The notes under the pieces: model-generated
What the model was told of the DNA's origin: nothing
The model's input: the letters and a program-made list of their open reading frames with translations, nothing else
Database searches by the model: none
Shown here: positions 8,548-17,187 of the stretch, piece by piece
Numbering within the stretch: position 1 is the first letter of the stretch
Layout: each line of letters begins with the position of its first letter
Made by a program: the position numbers and the translations under genes
Assembly: GCF_000311785.1 (NCBI RefSeq)
Contig: NZ_HE978543.1
Coordinates: forward strand, 18,162 to 82,161
Direction: 5' to 3'
From: Brevibacillus massiliensis
Lineage (GTDB): Bacteria; Bacillota; Bacilli; Brevibacillales; Brevibacillaceae
Length of the DNA: 64,000 nucleotides

Positions 8548-9627
8548 TTAACCCAGTTTTTTCTTTAGCGTGTCGCAGATGCAGCTGCCAACCTCTTCAG
8601 TAGTTGCCCGGCCGCCCAGGTCAGGAGTGACCACCTGGCCTTCCTCCAGGACATCCTGCATCGCTTCCATAATCGCCGCGGCCGCTTTTTCCTCGCCAAA
8701 GTGTTCCAGCATCATGCTGGCGCACCAGATGGCCGCGATCGGATTGGCGATGCCCTTTCCGGCGATGTCCGGTGCCGAACCGTGCACCGGCTCGAACATG
8801 GAGGGGAAATTCTTTTCCGGATTGATGTTTGCCGAAGGAGCAATCCCCATGCCGCCGACGATGGCAGCGCCCAGGTCGGTCAAGATGTCGCCGAACAGGT
8901 TGGAAGCGACGACGACATCAAAGACATCCGGCTTGGAGACGAAAAAGGCGCAAAGGGCATCGATATGGACGATGTTGGTCTCGATCTCCGGGAATTCCTG
9001 ATGGATCTTGTGGACGTATTCATCCCAAAACGGCATGGTGTGGTTGATGCCGTTTGATTTGGTCGCCGCCGTCAGCCGCTTCCGCTTTCCCTTCTCCTGG
9101 GCCAGCTTGAAGGCGTAACGCAGCACCCTCTCCACCCCGGTGCGGGTAAACACGCTGTTCTGAATGGCCATATCCTGGCTGGTGCCTTCGTAGATGCGGC
9201 CGCCCATGTTGGAGTATTCTCCCTCGTTGTTTTCGCGAATGACGATAAAATCGAGGTCGCTGGCATCGCGGTTGGCCAGCGGTGACTTGATCCCTCTCAG
9301 CAGTTTGACCGGACGGATGTTGATGTACTGCTGGAAGGAACGGCGGATCGGCAGGAGCAGCCCCCACAGTGACACGTGGTCCGGGACGCCGGGATAGCCG
9401 ACCGCCCCCAAATAGATGGAATCGAAGCCTTTCAGCAGCTCCAGACCGTTGTCCGGCATCATTTTTCCGTGTTTGGCGTAGTACTCGCAGCTCCAGTCAA
9501 AGCTCTCGTAGGTCAGCGAAAAACCGCCGTCCAGCTCGCAGACCGTATCCAGCACTTTTTTGCCTTCCCGAATGACATCGACACCGATCCCGTCTCCGGG
9601 AATTAAAGCGATTGAGTAATGTTTCAT
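8548..9627 (-). CDS. Tartrate/D-malate/3-isopropylmalate-type NAD-dependent beta-decarboxylating dehydrogenase
   Basis: 359 residues of the isocitrate/isopropylmalate dehydrogenase family. It starts with IALIPGDGIGVDV, has the substrate-binding RENNEGEYSN loop, the metal-binding SNLFGDILTDLGAAIVGGMG segment and the NAD-binding GSAPDIAGKGIANPIA. RENNEGEYSN, rather than the TGGIYFG of LeuB, points to the tartrate dehydrogenase/D-malate dehydrogenase (YcsA/DmlA) group, which oxidises and decarboxylates (R)-2-hydroxydiacids. It sits between a 2-hydroxyacid dehydrogenase and etfB. This suggests the operon's pathway passes through a hydroxydiacid or a 2-hydroxyacid, but the exact substrate is unknown. 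Confidence 0.85.
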   Translation of the reverse strand: MKHYSIALIPGDGIGVDVIREGKKVLDTVCELDGGFSLTYESFDWSCEYYAKHGKMMPDNGLELLKGFDSIYLGAVGYPGVPDHVSLWGLLLPIRRSFQQYINIRPVKLLRGIKSPLANRDASDLDFIVIRENNEGEYSNMGGRIYEGTSQDMAIQNSVFTRTGVERVLRYAFKLAQEKGKRKRLTAATKSNGINHTMPFWDEYVHKIHQEFPEIETNIVHIDALCAFFVSKPDVFDVVVASNLFGDILTDLGAAIVGGMGIAPSANINPEKNFPSMFEPVHGSAPDIAGKGIANPIAAIWCASMMLEHFGEEKAAAAIMEAMQDVLEEGQVVTPDLGGRATTEEVGSCICDTLKKKLG

Positions 9628-9651
9628 CTCTTTCTTCTCCTGTCTTTAGAA

Positions 9652-10635
9652 TCAAGCTTCCAGTACTTCGGGATTGGCGATGTGCTGCGGACGTTCGCCG
9701 GCCAACACCCGCAGCACATTCGTGGCTACCGTCGTCGCACTGATGTAATTGCACTCCACCGTTGTGCCGCCGACATGCGGAGTCACGATCACATTGGGCA
9801 GGGACAAGAGCGGCAGATCGGCTGCAGGCGGCTCCGGATCGAAGACGTCCAGACCGGCGCCGGCGATCGCTCCGGTTTTCAGCGCCTCGTACAGGTCATC
9901 CTGGTTGACCACTCCGCCGCGTGCCGTGTTGACGAGGTAGGCCGTCGGCTTCATCAGTGAAAAATGGTGGCGGTTGATGCTCCCCCTGGTCTCTTGATTG
10001 AGCGGGATGTGCAGGGAGACGAAGTCTGACTCCGCAAAGAGATGATCCAGGTCGGTAGTGACTTTCAGCCCCAGTTCTTCCGCCAGCCCGTGCTTGGCCT
10101 TGTCGTACGATCGAACCCAGACCGTCACCTCCATCTCGAGGCCCAGCTTGAGCCGTTTCGCCACTTCCTTGGCGATGGCCCCAAAACCAACGATCCCGAC
10201 ACGCTTTCCCTTCAGTTCGTATGTTTTCAGAACAGTGCGGGAGGCGTAGTTGCCCTGGCTCATTTCATGGTGAAACCCGATAAGCGATTTGGCGAGCGCC
10301 ATGATCAGCGTCACTGCGTGTTCTGCCGTGGAAACCCCGTTGACGGACGGAGCGTGCAGCACCGGGATGTTTTTTTCAGTCGCGTACCCAACATCAATAT
10401 TGTCCAGTCCGACTCCAGCTCCAGAGATCACTTTCAGCGAAGGGGCAGCGTCAATGATTTCTCTGGTGATTTTTGCCGGGGCGCGCAGGACAATCCCGTC
10501 CACATCGCGAGCCAGCGCGCAAAGATGGTCCGAATCGTACACGTCGGTGCGGATTACCTCGGCCCCCTCTTGCAGAATCGCCTCACCGGCTTCATGGTAC
10601 ATGGACAAGATTTGCAGGATTTTTGGTTTGTTCAT
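9652..10635 (-). CDS. D-isomer-specific 2-hydroxyacid dehydrogenase
   Basis: 327 residues. NAD-dependent interconversion of a 2-hydroxyacid and a 2-oxoacid. The Rossmann segment reads VGIVGFGAIAKEVAKRL. The catalytic triad is visible as the Arg in NTARGGVVNQDDL, the Glu in DVFDPEPPA and the His in PHVGG. The ATG at 10635 follows AAAAAGGAG with 7 nt spacing; the longer upstream reading has no ribosome site and overlaps the thiolase. It resembles SerA-like and glyoxylate/hydroxypyruvate reductase-like members without the ACT domain. Its presence inside a beta-oxidation-type operon is unusual. Confidence 0.88.
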   Translation of the reverse strand: MNKPKILQILSMYHEAGEAILQEGAEVIRTDVYDSDHLCALARDVDGIVLRAPAKITREIIDAAPSLKVISGAGVGLDNIDVGYATEKNIPVLHAPSVNGVSTAEHAVTLIMALAKSLIGFHHEMSQGNYASRTVLKTYELKGKRVGIVGFGAIAKEVAKRLKLGLEMEVTVWVRSYDKAKHGLAEELGLKVTTDLDHLFAESDFVSLHIPLNQETRGSINRHHFSLMKPTAYLVNTARGGVVNQDDLYEALKTGAIAGAGLDVFDPEPPAADLPLLSLPNVIVTPHVGGTTVECNYISATTVATNVLRVLAGERPQHIANPEVLEA

Positions 10636-10649
10636 AGCAGACTCCTTTT

Positions 10650-11843
10650 TTACAAGCGCAGATTTTCTACGATGGTCGTCAGCCCCTGGCCGCCGCCGAT
10701 GCACAGGGTGACCAATCCGTACCGGCTGCCGCGCCGCTCCATTTCATGCATCAGCTTGGTCATCAGGATCGCTCCCGTACCGCCGAGCGGGTGGCCGAGC
10801 GCGATCGCCCCGCCGTTGACATTCAGCTTCTGCTGATCGATGTTCAGCTCTTTCACCACGGCCAGGGTTTGGGCCGCGAACGCTTCATTCAGCTCGATCA
10901 GATCGATGTCGGCAAGCGTCAGGCCGGCCTGTTTCAACGCTTTGATCGTCGACGGAACCGGCCCGATTCCCATGATTTCGGGGGATACCCCGGATGCCGC
11001 CTGGGCGATGATGCGCAGGCGCGGTTTGATGCCCCGTTTTTCCGCTTCTTCCTCCGCCATCACGATGACGGCAGAGGCCCCGTCGTTGCGGCCGCTGGAA
11101 TTGCCTGCCGTAACGGTGCCGCCCTGTTTGAACACCGGCTTGAGCGCTGCCAGCTTTTCCAGCGAGGTAGGGCGGGGATGCTCATCCGTGTCGAACAGAA
11201 TCGTCTCTTTCCGCTTCTTGATTTCATACGGGACGATCTCGCCGGCAAATTTGCCGTCCCTGATCGCGGCTGCGGCCTTCTCCTGGCTGCCGAGAGCAAA
11301 TTCGTCTTGTTCCTCCCGGCTGATGTTGTACTTTTCCGCCAGGTTCTCCGCTGTCAAGCCCATGGTCAAGTGGCCGTAAACTTCAATCGGCTGGGCCCGC
11401 GGCTGGCTTTCCGTGTTGGGGTCGACGAGCTCGGCGTTGCCGGCTTCATACCCGTAGCGGGCCTTGCGCAGATAGTACGGTGCGGTGCTCATGCTCTCCG
11501 CTCCCCCCGCAAGTACGATGTCGGCATACCCGCACATGATTTGCTGGGCTGCGTTGTTGATCGCCTGCAGACCGGAGGCGCACTGCCGATGCACCGTGTA
11601 GCCGGGAACCTCGATCGGCAGACCGGCGCGTAGGGCGGCGAGCCGGGCCAGGTTGGGCGCGTCGGAGCTCTGCTTGGCATGGCCCCAGATCACTTCGCCC
11701 ACATCTTTGCCTTCGATCGCGTTTCTCTGCAAAACTTCACTCATGACCCGTGCAGACAGATAATCCACCTCGACGTCTTTGAGCGTCCCGCCCATCCGGC
11801 CGATCGCCGTCCTGACTCCATCCACAATCACGACATTTCTCAA
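10650..11843 (-). CDS. Acetyl-CoA C-acyltransferase (thiolase)
   Basis: 397 residues, the usual length for a type II biosynthetic/degradative thiolase. The nucleophilic Cys is C88 in HRQCASGLQAI. The second half has the His of ALGHPLGGTGAI (about 353) and the acid/base Cys of TLCIGGGQG (about 383). It cleaves 3-oxoacyl-CoA with CoA as the last step of the cycle encoded by this operon. The start codon follows a G-rich site after a 45-bp gap from the acyl-CoA dehydrogenase gene. Confidence 0.93.
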   Translation of the reverse strand: MRNVVIVDGVRTAIGRMGGTLKDVEVDYLSARVMSEVLQRNAIEGKDVGEVIWGHAKQSSDAPNLARLAALRAGLPIEVPGYTVHRQCASGLQAINNAAQQIMCGYADIVLAGGAESMSTAPYYLRKARYGYEAGNAELVDPNTESQPRAQPIEVYGHLTMGLTAENLAEKYNISREEQDEFALGSQEKAAAAIRDGKFAGEIVPYEIKKRKETILFDTDEHPRPTSLEKLAALKPVFKQGGTVTAGNSSGRNDGASAVIVMAEEEAEKRGIKPRLRIIAQAASGVSPEIMGIGPVPSTIKALKQAGLTLADIDLIELNEAFAAQTLAVVKELNIDQQKLNVNGGAIALGHPLGGTGAILMTKLMHEMERRGSRYGLVTLCIGGGQGLTTIVENLRL

Positions 11844-11888
11844 TGGAACTCACCTCACCGTTTTTTTTACCCGATGCAACGAAGCTTT

Positions 11889-13049
11889 TTATTTGGAAAA
11901 CTCCCGTTTCAGTTCAGCGGCGATGATATTTTTCTGGATCTGCGACGTGCCTTCGTAAATCTTGGTAATCCGCGCATCCCGGTAATAGCGTTCGATCGGA
12001 TAGTCCCGCATGTACCCGATACCGCCGTGAATCTGCACCGCGAGATCGGCGACCCGATTGTACACTTCCGAGCCGTACAGTTTGGCGATCGCCGCCTCTT
12101 TTACGACGCGCATGCCTTGGTCGGTCATCCACGCCGTCCGGTACGTCATCGCTCTCAGCACTTCGATCTCCATGGAGATCTCCGCCAGCATGTGCTGGAC
12201 CGCCTGCTGCTCGAAGATCGGCTTGCCGAACTGGACCCGCTGCAACGCATAATCCATGCAGTGCTCCAGCAGCTTTTCGCAAGAACCCAGGTTTCTCGCG
12301 GCAAGTCCGGCCCGCCCGTTGGCGAGGATTTTGAGCGCATTCACATAACCGTTGCCTTCCTCGCCCAAGACGTTCTCGACCGGCACTTCCATGTCGTCGA
12401 AGAACAGCTCGGCGGAATGCGAGCCGCGCAGACCCATTTTCCGTTCGACGGCTCCCACTTTAAAGCCGGGGAAGTCCTTTTCGACGATGAAGGAAGTGAT
12501 GCCTTTCGCCCCTTTGCTCGGGTCGGTGACCGCCATCACCGTGAAGATTTGCCCGCAAACGGCATTGGTGATGTAATGCTTGGAGCCGTTGATGATGTAC
12601 CGGTCTCCCTTTTTGACCGCCGTCGTTTTCAGATTGGCCGCATTCGAGCCTGCACTCGGCTCCGTCAAGGCAAACGCGCCGATCCATTCGCCCGTCGCCA
12701 TTTTCGGCAGGTACTTTCGCTTCTGTTCCTCCGTCCCCAGTTCCACGATCCCGACGCTGCCGATGCCGGTATGTGCGCCGATCAATGTGGTAAAGCCGTT
12801 GTGCGTCTTGCCCAGTTCCTCATAGATCGCGCATTTTCCCACCATATCCAGGCCCAGCCCGCCGTACTCTTCGGGAATGCTGAGGCCGAACAAGCCCATC
12901 TCCTTGGACATCTCGACGATGTGTTCCGGGATTTCGTCGTTCTCTTCGATTTCCATGGCCACCTTTTCCACTTCGGTCTGGACGAATTCCCGCACTGCTT
13001 TTCGCAAGATTTCAATGTCTTCTGAAAAACGAAAATCCATGTCAACCAC
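11889..13049 (-). CDS. Acyl-CoA dehydrogenase
   Basis: 386 residues, FAD enzyme of the short/medium-chain class. Diagnostic pieces are [20 protein letters not shown] (FAD/substrate loop), [19 protein letters not shown], and the catalytic Glu at about residue 366 in [10 protein letters not shown]. It introduces the 2,3 double bond into acyl-CoA and reduces ETF, whose two subunits are encoded in the same operon. It lies 20 bp after the hydratase gene. Chain-length or branched-substrate preference cannot be read from the sequence. Confidence 0.93.
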   Translation of the reverse strand: MVDMDFRFSEDIEILRKAVREFVQTEVEKVAMEIEENDEIPEHIVEMSKEMGLFGLSIPEEYGGLGLDMVGKCAIYEELGKTHNGFTTLIGAHTGIGSVGIVELGTEEQKRKYLPKMATGEWIGAFALTEPSAGSNAANLKTTAVKKGDRYIINGSKHYITNAVCGQIFTVMAVTDPSKGAKGITSFIVEKDFPGFKVGAVERKMGLRGSHSAELFFDDMEVPVENVLGEEGNGYVNALKILANGRAGLAARNLGSCEKLLEHCMDYALQRVQFGKPIFEQQAVQHMLAEISMEIEVLRAMTYRTAWMTDQGMRVVKEAAIAKLYGSEVYNRVADLAVQIHGGIGYMRDYPIERYYRDARITKIYEGTSQIQKNIIAAELKREFSK

Positions 13050-13069
13050 TCCTTCGTCTGAATGTGCGT

Positions 13070-13870
13070 TTATTTTCCTTTAAATTGCGGTGAGCGTTTC
13101 TCCAAAAAGGCCAGCGTCCCTTCCAGTTTGTCCTCCGAACCGATGAGGATGGTTTGGGCCAGCTTTTCCAGGAAGAGCGCCGTCTCCATCTCCGTATCGG
13201 CGCCGTGGTTGACCACCGCTTTGGCCAATCTTACTGCCAACGGGCCTTTGGATGCGATCTTCGTGGCGTATTCTTTCGCTGTCGGCAGCAGTTCCGCCAG
13301 GGGGACGACTCTGTTTACCAGACCGATTCGCTCCGCCTTCTCGGCCGTGATGATATCGCCGGTCAAGATCATCTCCATCGCCCGGCCCTTCCCGACGATT
13401 CTGGAGAGCCGCTGCGTGCCGCCCGCCCCCGGCATGATCCCCAGATTCACTTCCGGCAGCCCTACCTTTGCGTGCTCCGCCGCAATGCGAATGTCGCAGG
13501 AGAGCGCCAGCTCCAGTCCGCCCCCGAGGGCATAGCCGTTGATGGCAGCGATGGTCGGTATCTCGTATGCTTCGATCTTGCGGTAGACGGCCGTCATATT
13601 CGGCTGCAGCGCTTCGATCATCGTCCTTTTATGCAGCTGCGAGATGTCCGCCCCTGCAGCAAATGATTTTTCCCCTGATCCTGTAAAGATCAGCACCCGT
13701 ACCTCTTGGTTCTCTCTTATCTCCTCCAAAGCCTGGACGATCTCGCGCAGCGTCTCCGCACTCAAGGCATTTCTCACTTCGGGCCGGTTGATCGTGATGA
13801 TTCCGATTCCCTCTGCGACTTCGACAAGCAGGTTATTGTACACCGCATCGGCACTCCTTCCCGTAATCAT
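13070..13870 (-). CDS. Enoyl-CoA hydratase/isomerase family protein
   Basis: 266 residues of the crotonase fold. The oxyanion-hole motif [11 protein letters not shown] is at about 69-79, and the two catalytic glutamates expected of a true hydratase are present and correctly spaced: E120 in [11 protein letters not shown] and E140 in [15 protein letters not shown]. It hydrates 2-enoyl-CoA to 3-hydroxyacyl-CoA. Its start ATG overlaps the stop of the CoA-transferase B gene by 4 bp (ATGA), showing coupled translation. Confidence 0.93.
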   Translation of the reverse strand: MITGRSADAVYNNLLVEVAEGIGIITINRPEVRNALSAETLREIVQALEEIRENQEVRVLIFTGSGEKSFAAGADISQLHKRTMIEALQPNMTAVYRKIEAYEIPTIAAINGYALGGGLELALSCDIRIAAEHAKVGLPEVNLGIMPGAGGTQRLSRIVGKGRAMEMILTGDIITAEKAERIGLVNRVVPLAELLPTAKEYATKIASKGPLAVRLAKAVVNHGADTEMETALFLEKLAQTILIGSEDKLEGTLAFLEKRSPQFKGK

Positions 13871-14547
13871 GAATACGTCGGCATCCGCTTCAAATCTTCC
13901 GCTACCTCATAGCGGGCCGCGGTCAGTTCCCGCACTTCTTCCAGGCTGGTATCCTCGGCGATCTCGCGCAGCGTCATTCTGCCATTTTCGACTGTAAATA
14001 CGGCTTTCTCCGTGACGATCATCTCCACCTGGCGGATGCCGCTTGTCGGATAGGTAAGCTCACGGACCAGCTTGGGCTTCCCTTCCTTGGTTACATGGGT
14101 AATGGCGACGATGATTTTTTTGGCGCCGGGAACCAGGTCCATCGCCCCGCCAACACCGAGGATGTCTTCTCCGGGCACCGCCCAATTGGCGATCTCCCCT
14201 GTTTCGCTCACCTGCAGGGCCCCCAGGACAGCGACGTCAACATGTCCGCCGCGGATCATCACAAAAGAGTCGGCACTGGAGAACAGCGAGGCTCCTCGAC
14301 CCAGGGTGACCGGATGTTTGCTGGCGCTGATCAGATCCATATCGATCTCGTCTGGCGGCGGGGTAGGTCCCATGCCGAGCAGGCCGTTTTCCGACTGGAG
14401 AAAAACCTCCTGATCCGGCTCCAGATAGTCGGGAATCAGGGTGGGAATGCCCACGCCGAGATTGACGACAGACCCTTTTTTCAATTCTTTGGCAATACGC
14501 TTGGCGATGCGAATGCGGTACGGGTCACTGTTTTTCAACGTAGACAC
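13867..14547 (-). CDS. 3-oxoacid CoA-transferase, subunit B
   Basis: 226 residues. The catalytic Glu is E53 in QSENGLLGMGP, which forms the glutamyl-CoA thioester intermediate. The N-terminus IAKRIAKELKKGSVVNLGVG is typical of ScoB/AtoA/CtfB. Together with subunit A it moves CoA from a donor (succinyl-CoA or acetyl-CoA) to a free acid and so activates the operon's substrate. The start lies inside the 3' end of subunit A (23-bp overlap). Confidence 0.92.
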   Translation of the reverse strand: MSTLKNSDPYRIRIAKRIAKELKKGSVVNLGVGIPTLIPDYLEPDQEVFLQSENGLLGMGPTPPPDEIDMDLISASKHPVTLGRGASLFSSADSFVMIRGGHVDVAVLGALQVSETGEIANWAVPGEDILGVGGAMDLVPGAKKIIVAITHVTKEGKPKLVRELTYPTSGIRQVEMIVTEKAVFTVENGRMTLREIAEDTSLEEVRELTAARYEVAEDLKRMPTYS

Positions 14548-15232
14548 CTCCTCTCTTTTCGTACCGGTTCAACACCACGACATCGACGTAGATGTGCGGA
14601 GTGACGATGCTTTCCGCATCCAGCTCTCCGACTTCGACGATTTCGTCTACTTCGGCGATCACCAGGTCGGCCGCCGTGGCCATCATCGGATTGAAATTGC
14701 GGGCGGTACGCGAGTAGACGAGATTCCCCAGAGTGTCTGCTTTCAGCGCTTTGATCAAGGCGACCCTGGCGCGGATTGCTTCCACCAGGATGTAGCGCTC
14801 GCCGTTGAACACTCTTTCTTCTTTCCCCTCTGCCAACTTGGTCCCGACAGCTGTCTTGATGTAAAACCCGGCAATTCCCGCACCGCCGGCCCGGACCGCC
14901 TCAGCGATCGTTCCCTGCGGAATCAGCTCGATTTCCAACTCGCCGTTTTTCCAGGCTTTGACCGCATCGCGGTTGGTCGTAAAGTAGGATCCCACTGCCT
15001 TTTTCAAATGCCCCGTAAGCAGCAGCTTGCCCAAGCCCTTGCCGGGTTCGCCGAGGTTGTTGCTGATCACCGTGAGATTGCGGGCTTCATCTTGCGCGGC
15101 GATCGCGTCGATCATCGTAAACGGCGTGCCGCAAAGGCCGAAGCCGCCAACCAGGATCGAATCCCCGTCCTTGATCAGCGAGACCGCTTCTTCCGGCGTG
15201 CGCAATTTCGGCATATCCAGTACATGGTCCAT
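14525..15232 (-). CDS. 3-oxoacid CoA-transferase, subunit A
   Basis: 235 residues. Glycine-rich CoA-binding segment GDSILVGGFGLCGTP near residue 22 and the SYFTTNRDAVKAWKNGELE block are typical of ScoA/AtoD. I use the ATG at 15232, 7 nt after AAAGGGGGA; an earlier GTG (15250) has no good ribosome site. It is the first structural gene after the IclR regulator. A perfect inverted repeat lies 28 bp upstream, which makes it the likely regulated entry point of the operon. Confidence 0.92.
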   Translation of the reverse strand: MDHVLDMPKLRTPEEAVSLIKDGDSILVGGFGLCGTPFTMIDAIAAQDEARNLTVISNNLGEPGKGLGKLLLTGHLKKAVGSYFTTNRDAVKAWKNGELEIELIPQGTIAEAVRAGGAGIAGFYIKTAVGTKLAEGKEERVFNGERYILVEAIRARVALIKALKADTLGNLVYSRTARNFNPMMATAADLVIAEVDEIVEVGELDAESIVTPHIYVDVVVLNRYEKRGGVYVEKQ

Positions 15233-15260
15233 CCGTATTCCCCCTTTCACAACCCTACAT

Positions 15261-15279
15261 CATTTCAATTATTGAAATG
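15261..15279. promoter_or_regulatory. Inverted repeat, probable IclR operator
   Basis: CATTTCAATTATTGAAATG has 8-bp arms and a 3-bp spacer, and a further CATTTCA half-site follows. It sits between the IclR-family gene and the CoA-transferase gene. IclR-type sites are commonly short AT-rich inverted repeats of this size. Confidence 0.65.
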
Positions 15280-15328
15280 ACATTTCACTAATAGAACTAA
15301 TTTGTAATCCTATCTGCATGAAATAGGA

Positions 15329-16090
15329 TCATGGTACATAGCCGCAGCGGCGTGAGATTTCTTCTGCAGTTTCTTTCAGCCTGACGATTAACAGCTGGAT
15401 CCGCTCTTCGGGAAAGTGATCACCCGGCACAGCGATCGTCAGCGAGGCGATCACGCTTCCGGTGTGGTCGCGTATCGGGGTGGATACGCCCAGTGTCCCG
15501 GCGACGTGTTCCCCAAAGCTGATCGCGTAACCTCTCTCGCGGATTTCCGCTAAAACGCGCTGCAATTTGTCGATCTCGGTAATCGTGTCATCTGTAAACC
15601 TCTCCAGCTTGATCTGCTGCAGCAGCGCCTCTCTCTCCGGCTCCGGAGTGTACGCAAGCAGCAAGCGCGGGGCTGACCCTGCGTGCAGCGGCGTTCTCAG
15701 ACCGATTCGCGTAAACAGCCGCATCGGCCGGTCCGTTTCCACCCGTTCCACGTAGACGGCTTCGCTGCGTTCGCGAATGACCAGATGAACGACTTCATTC
15801 AGTTCGTCGCGCAGCCGCTCCATGTACGGCAAGGCTATTTTTCTTACCTCCAGCTGTTCAGCGACCAGGTTGCCCAGCTCCAGCAATCTCAATCCGAGCT
15901 GGTACTGTTTGTCGCCGTGGTCAACTTGGTTGCGGACCAAAAAACCCTCCTCCTCAAGCGCCTTCAGCAAACGGTATGCCGTAGGCTTTGACAAACCGGA
16001 ACTTCTTGCGATATCTGCCAGGGAAAGCCTGGAGCGTTCCGCCGTGAATAATCCCAATAACTTTAACGCCTTCCCTACGCTTTGATTCAT
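15329..16090 (-). CDS. IclR-family transcriptional regulator
   Basis: About 253 residues. The winged HTH spans roughly residues 1-65 (SVGKALKLLGLF, LSLADIARSSGLSKPTAYRLL). The C-terminal effector domain contains GLRTPLHAGSAPRLLLA and GVSTPIRDHTG, the usual small-molecule pocket. GAGGAG is 6 nt before the ATG at 16090 and 3 nt before another at 16093, so I prefer 16090. The gene lies inside the acyl-CoA operon between the hydroxyacyl-CoA dehydrogenase and CoA-transferase genes. It most likely represses the genes downstream until the substrate or its CoA ester appears. Confidence 0.9.
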   Translation of the reverse strand: MNQSVGKALKLLGLFTAERSRLSLADIARSSGLSKPTAYRLLKALEEEGFLVRNQVDHGDKQYQLGLRLLELGNLVAEQLEVRKIALPYMERLRDELNEVVHLVIRERSEAVYVERVETDRPMRLFTRIGLRTPLHAGSAPRLLLAYTPEPEREALLQQIKLERFTDDTITEIDKLQRVLAEIRERGYAISFGEHVAGTLGVSTPIRDHTGSVIASLTIAVPGDHFPEERIQLLIVRLKETAEEISRRCGYVP

Positions 16091-16137
16091 CATATTCTCC
16101 TCAATCCCGCTTCTGAACAGCAGCCGATCCGCTCCTA

Positions 16138-16989
16138 TCAGTCCTGTTGATACTCGTAAAATCCACTTCCCGATTTGCGGCCCAGGCGACCTGCTTTCAC
16201 GTACTTGATCAGCAGCGGACACGGACGATACTTCTCCCCTAGTGTCTGATAGAGGTATTCCATATTTCGCAGCCGAGAGTCCAAACCGACCAGGTCAGCC
16301 AGTTCCAACGGGCCCATCGGATGATTCAAGCCGAGCTTCATCGCTTTGTCGATATCGGCGGCAGACGCGACGCCCTCCATCAGCATGTTCATCGCTTCGT
16401 TTCCGATCAGACAGTTCATGCGGCTGGTGACGAACCCGGGAAACTCGTTTACTTCCACTGTCTCTTTTCCCAAGCGGGCGCCCACATGTTTTGCGATTTC
16501 CACCGTCTCATCGCTGGTGTCCAGGCCGCGCACGATTTCGATCAGCTTCATCTTGTGGACCGGATTGAAAAAGTGCATGGCCAGACATTTGTCGGGGCGG
16601 CTCGTTTGCGCTGCGATTTCTGTCGGACTCATCGTCGATGTGTTGGTCGCCAATACGGTATGCGGCGGGCAGATCGCGTCCAGCGATTTGAACACGCTGA
16701 TCTTCAATTCCATCTGTTCAAACACGGCTTCGATCACGATATCGGCATTCTTTGCCGCCTCCTCGATGTTCGTCGTATAGGTGAGGTTGGCAAGCGCCCG
16801 ATCTACCGCGCCGGGGTCTACGTACCCTCGTTCCGCACTCCTGCGCATCTCCTTCTCAATATAGTCTTTCGCTTTGTCCAGAGCTGCGGCCTGTACATCT
16901 TGCACGCAGACCTGAAAATCGGCCAGGGCTGCCGTATAGGCGATGCCTCTTCCCATCGTTCCCGAACCGATAACCGTTAGAAATTTCAC
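16138..16989 (-). CDS. 3-hydroxybutyryl-CoA (3-hydroxyacyl-CoA) dehydrogenase
   Basis: 283 residues. NAD-binding VIGSGTMGRGIA at the N-terminus, and the catalytic His in MHFFNPVHKMKLIEIV with the Asn in SRMNCLIGNEAMNM. The C-terminal dimer domain contains LNHPMGPLELADLVGLD. The GTG at 16989 is chosen because AGAAAGGAG precedes it by 8 nt; the earlier ATG overlaps this ribosome site. It is the first gene of the 11-gene minus-strand run and supplies the 3-hydroxyacyl-CoA oxidation step. Confidence 0.93.
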   Translation of the reverse strand: MKFLTVIGSGTMGRGIAYTAALADFQVCVQDVQAAALDKAKDYIEKEMRRSAERGYVDPGAVDRALANLTYTTNIEEAAKNADIVIEAVFEQMELKISVFKSLDAICPPHTVLATNTSTMSPTEIAAQTSRPDKCLAMHFFNPVHKMKLIEIVRGLDTSDETVEIAKHVGARLGKETVEVNEFPGFVTSRMNCLIGNEAMNMLMEGVASAADIDKAMKLGLNHPMGPLELADLVGLDSRLRNMEYLYQTLGEKYRPCPLLIKYVKAGRLGRKSGSGFYEYQQD

Positions 16990-17127
16990 AACTGTCACTC
17001 CTTTCTGCATGTATCCTTATCATATTATGCCTTTCAGATAATTTCAAATTACATATGCAAATCTGACAAAAAAATTGTCGATTCACCCGTAAAAATCTGG
17101 GCATTTTCCCCATACCTCTTCCACATA

Positions 17128-17170
17128 AAGAGGCAACCCCCGGTTGTCGGGAACCCGGCCGAGGGCTGCC
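17128..17170 (-). terminator. Rho-independent terminator of the amino-acid permease gene
   Basis: Minus strand GGCAGCCC-TCG-GCCGGGTT pairs with AACCGGGGGTTGCC, then TCTTTATG. The stem is strong and the T-run weak. It separates the permease from the acyl-CoA operon. Confidence 0.65.
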
Positions 17171-17187
17171 GTCAAAACAGAAGGGGC

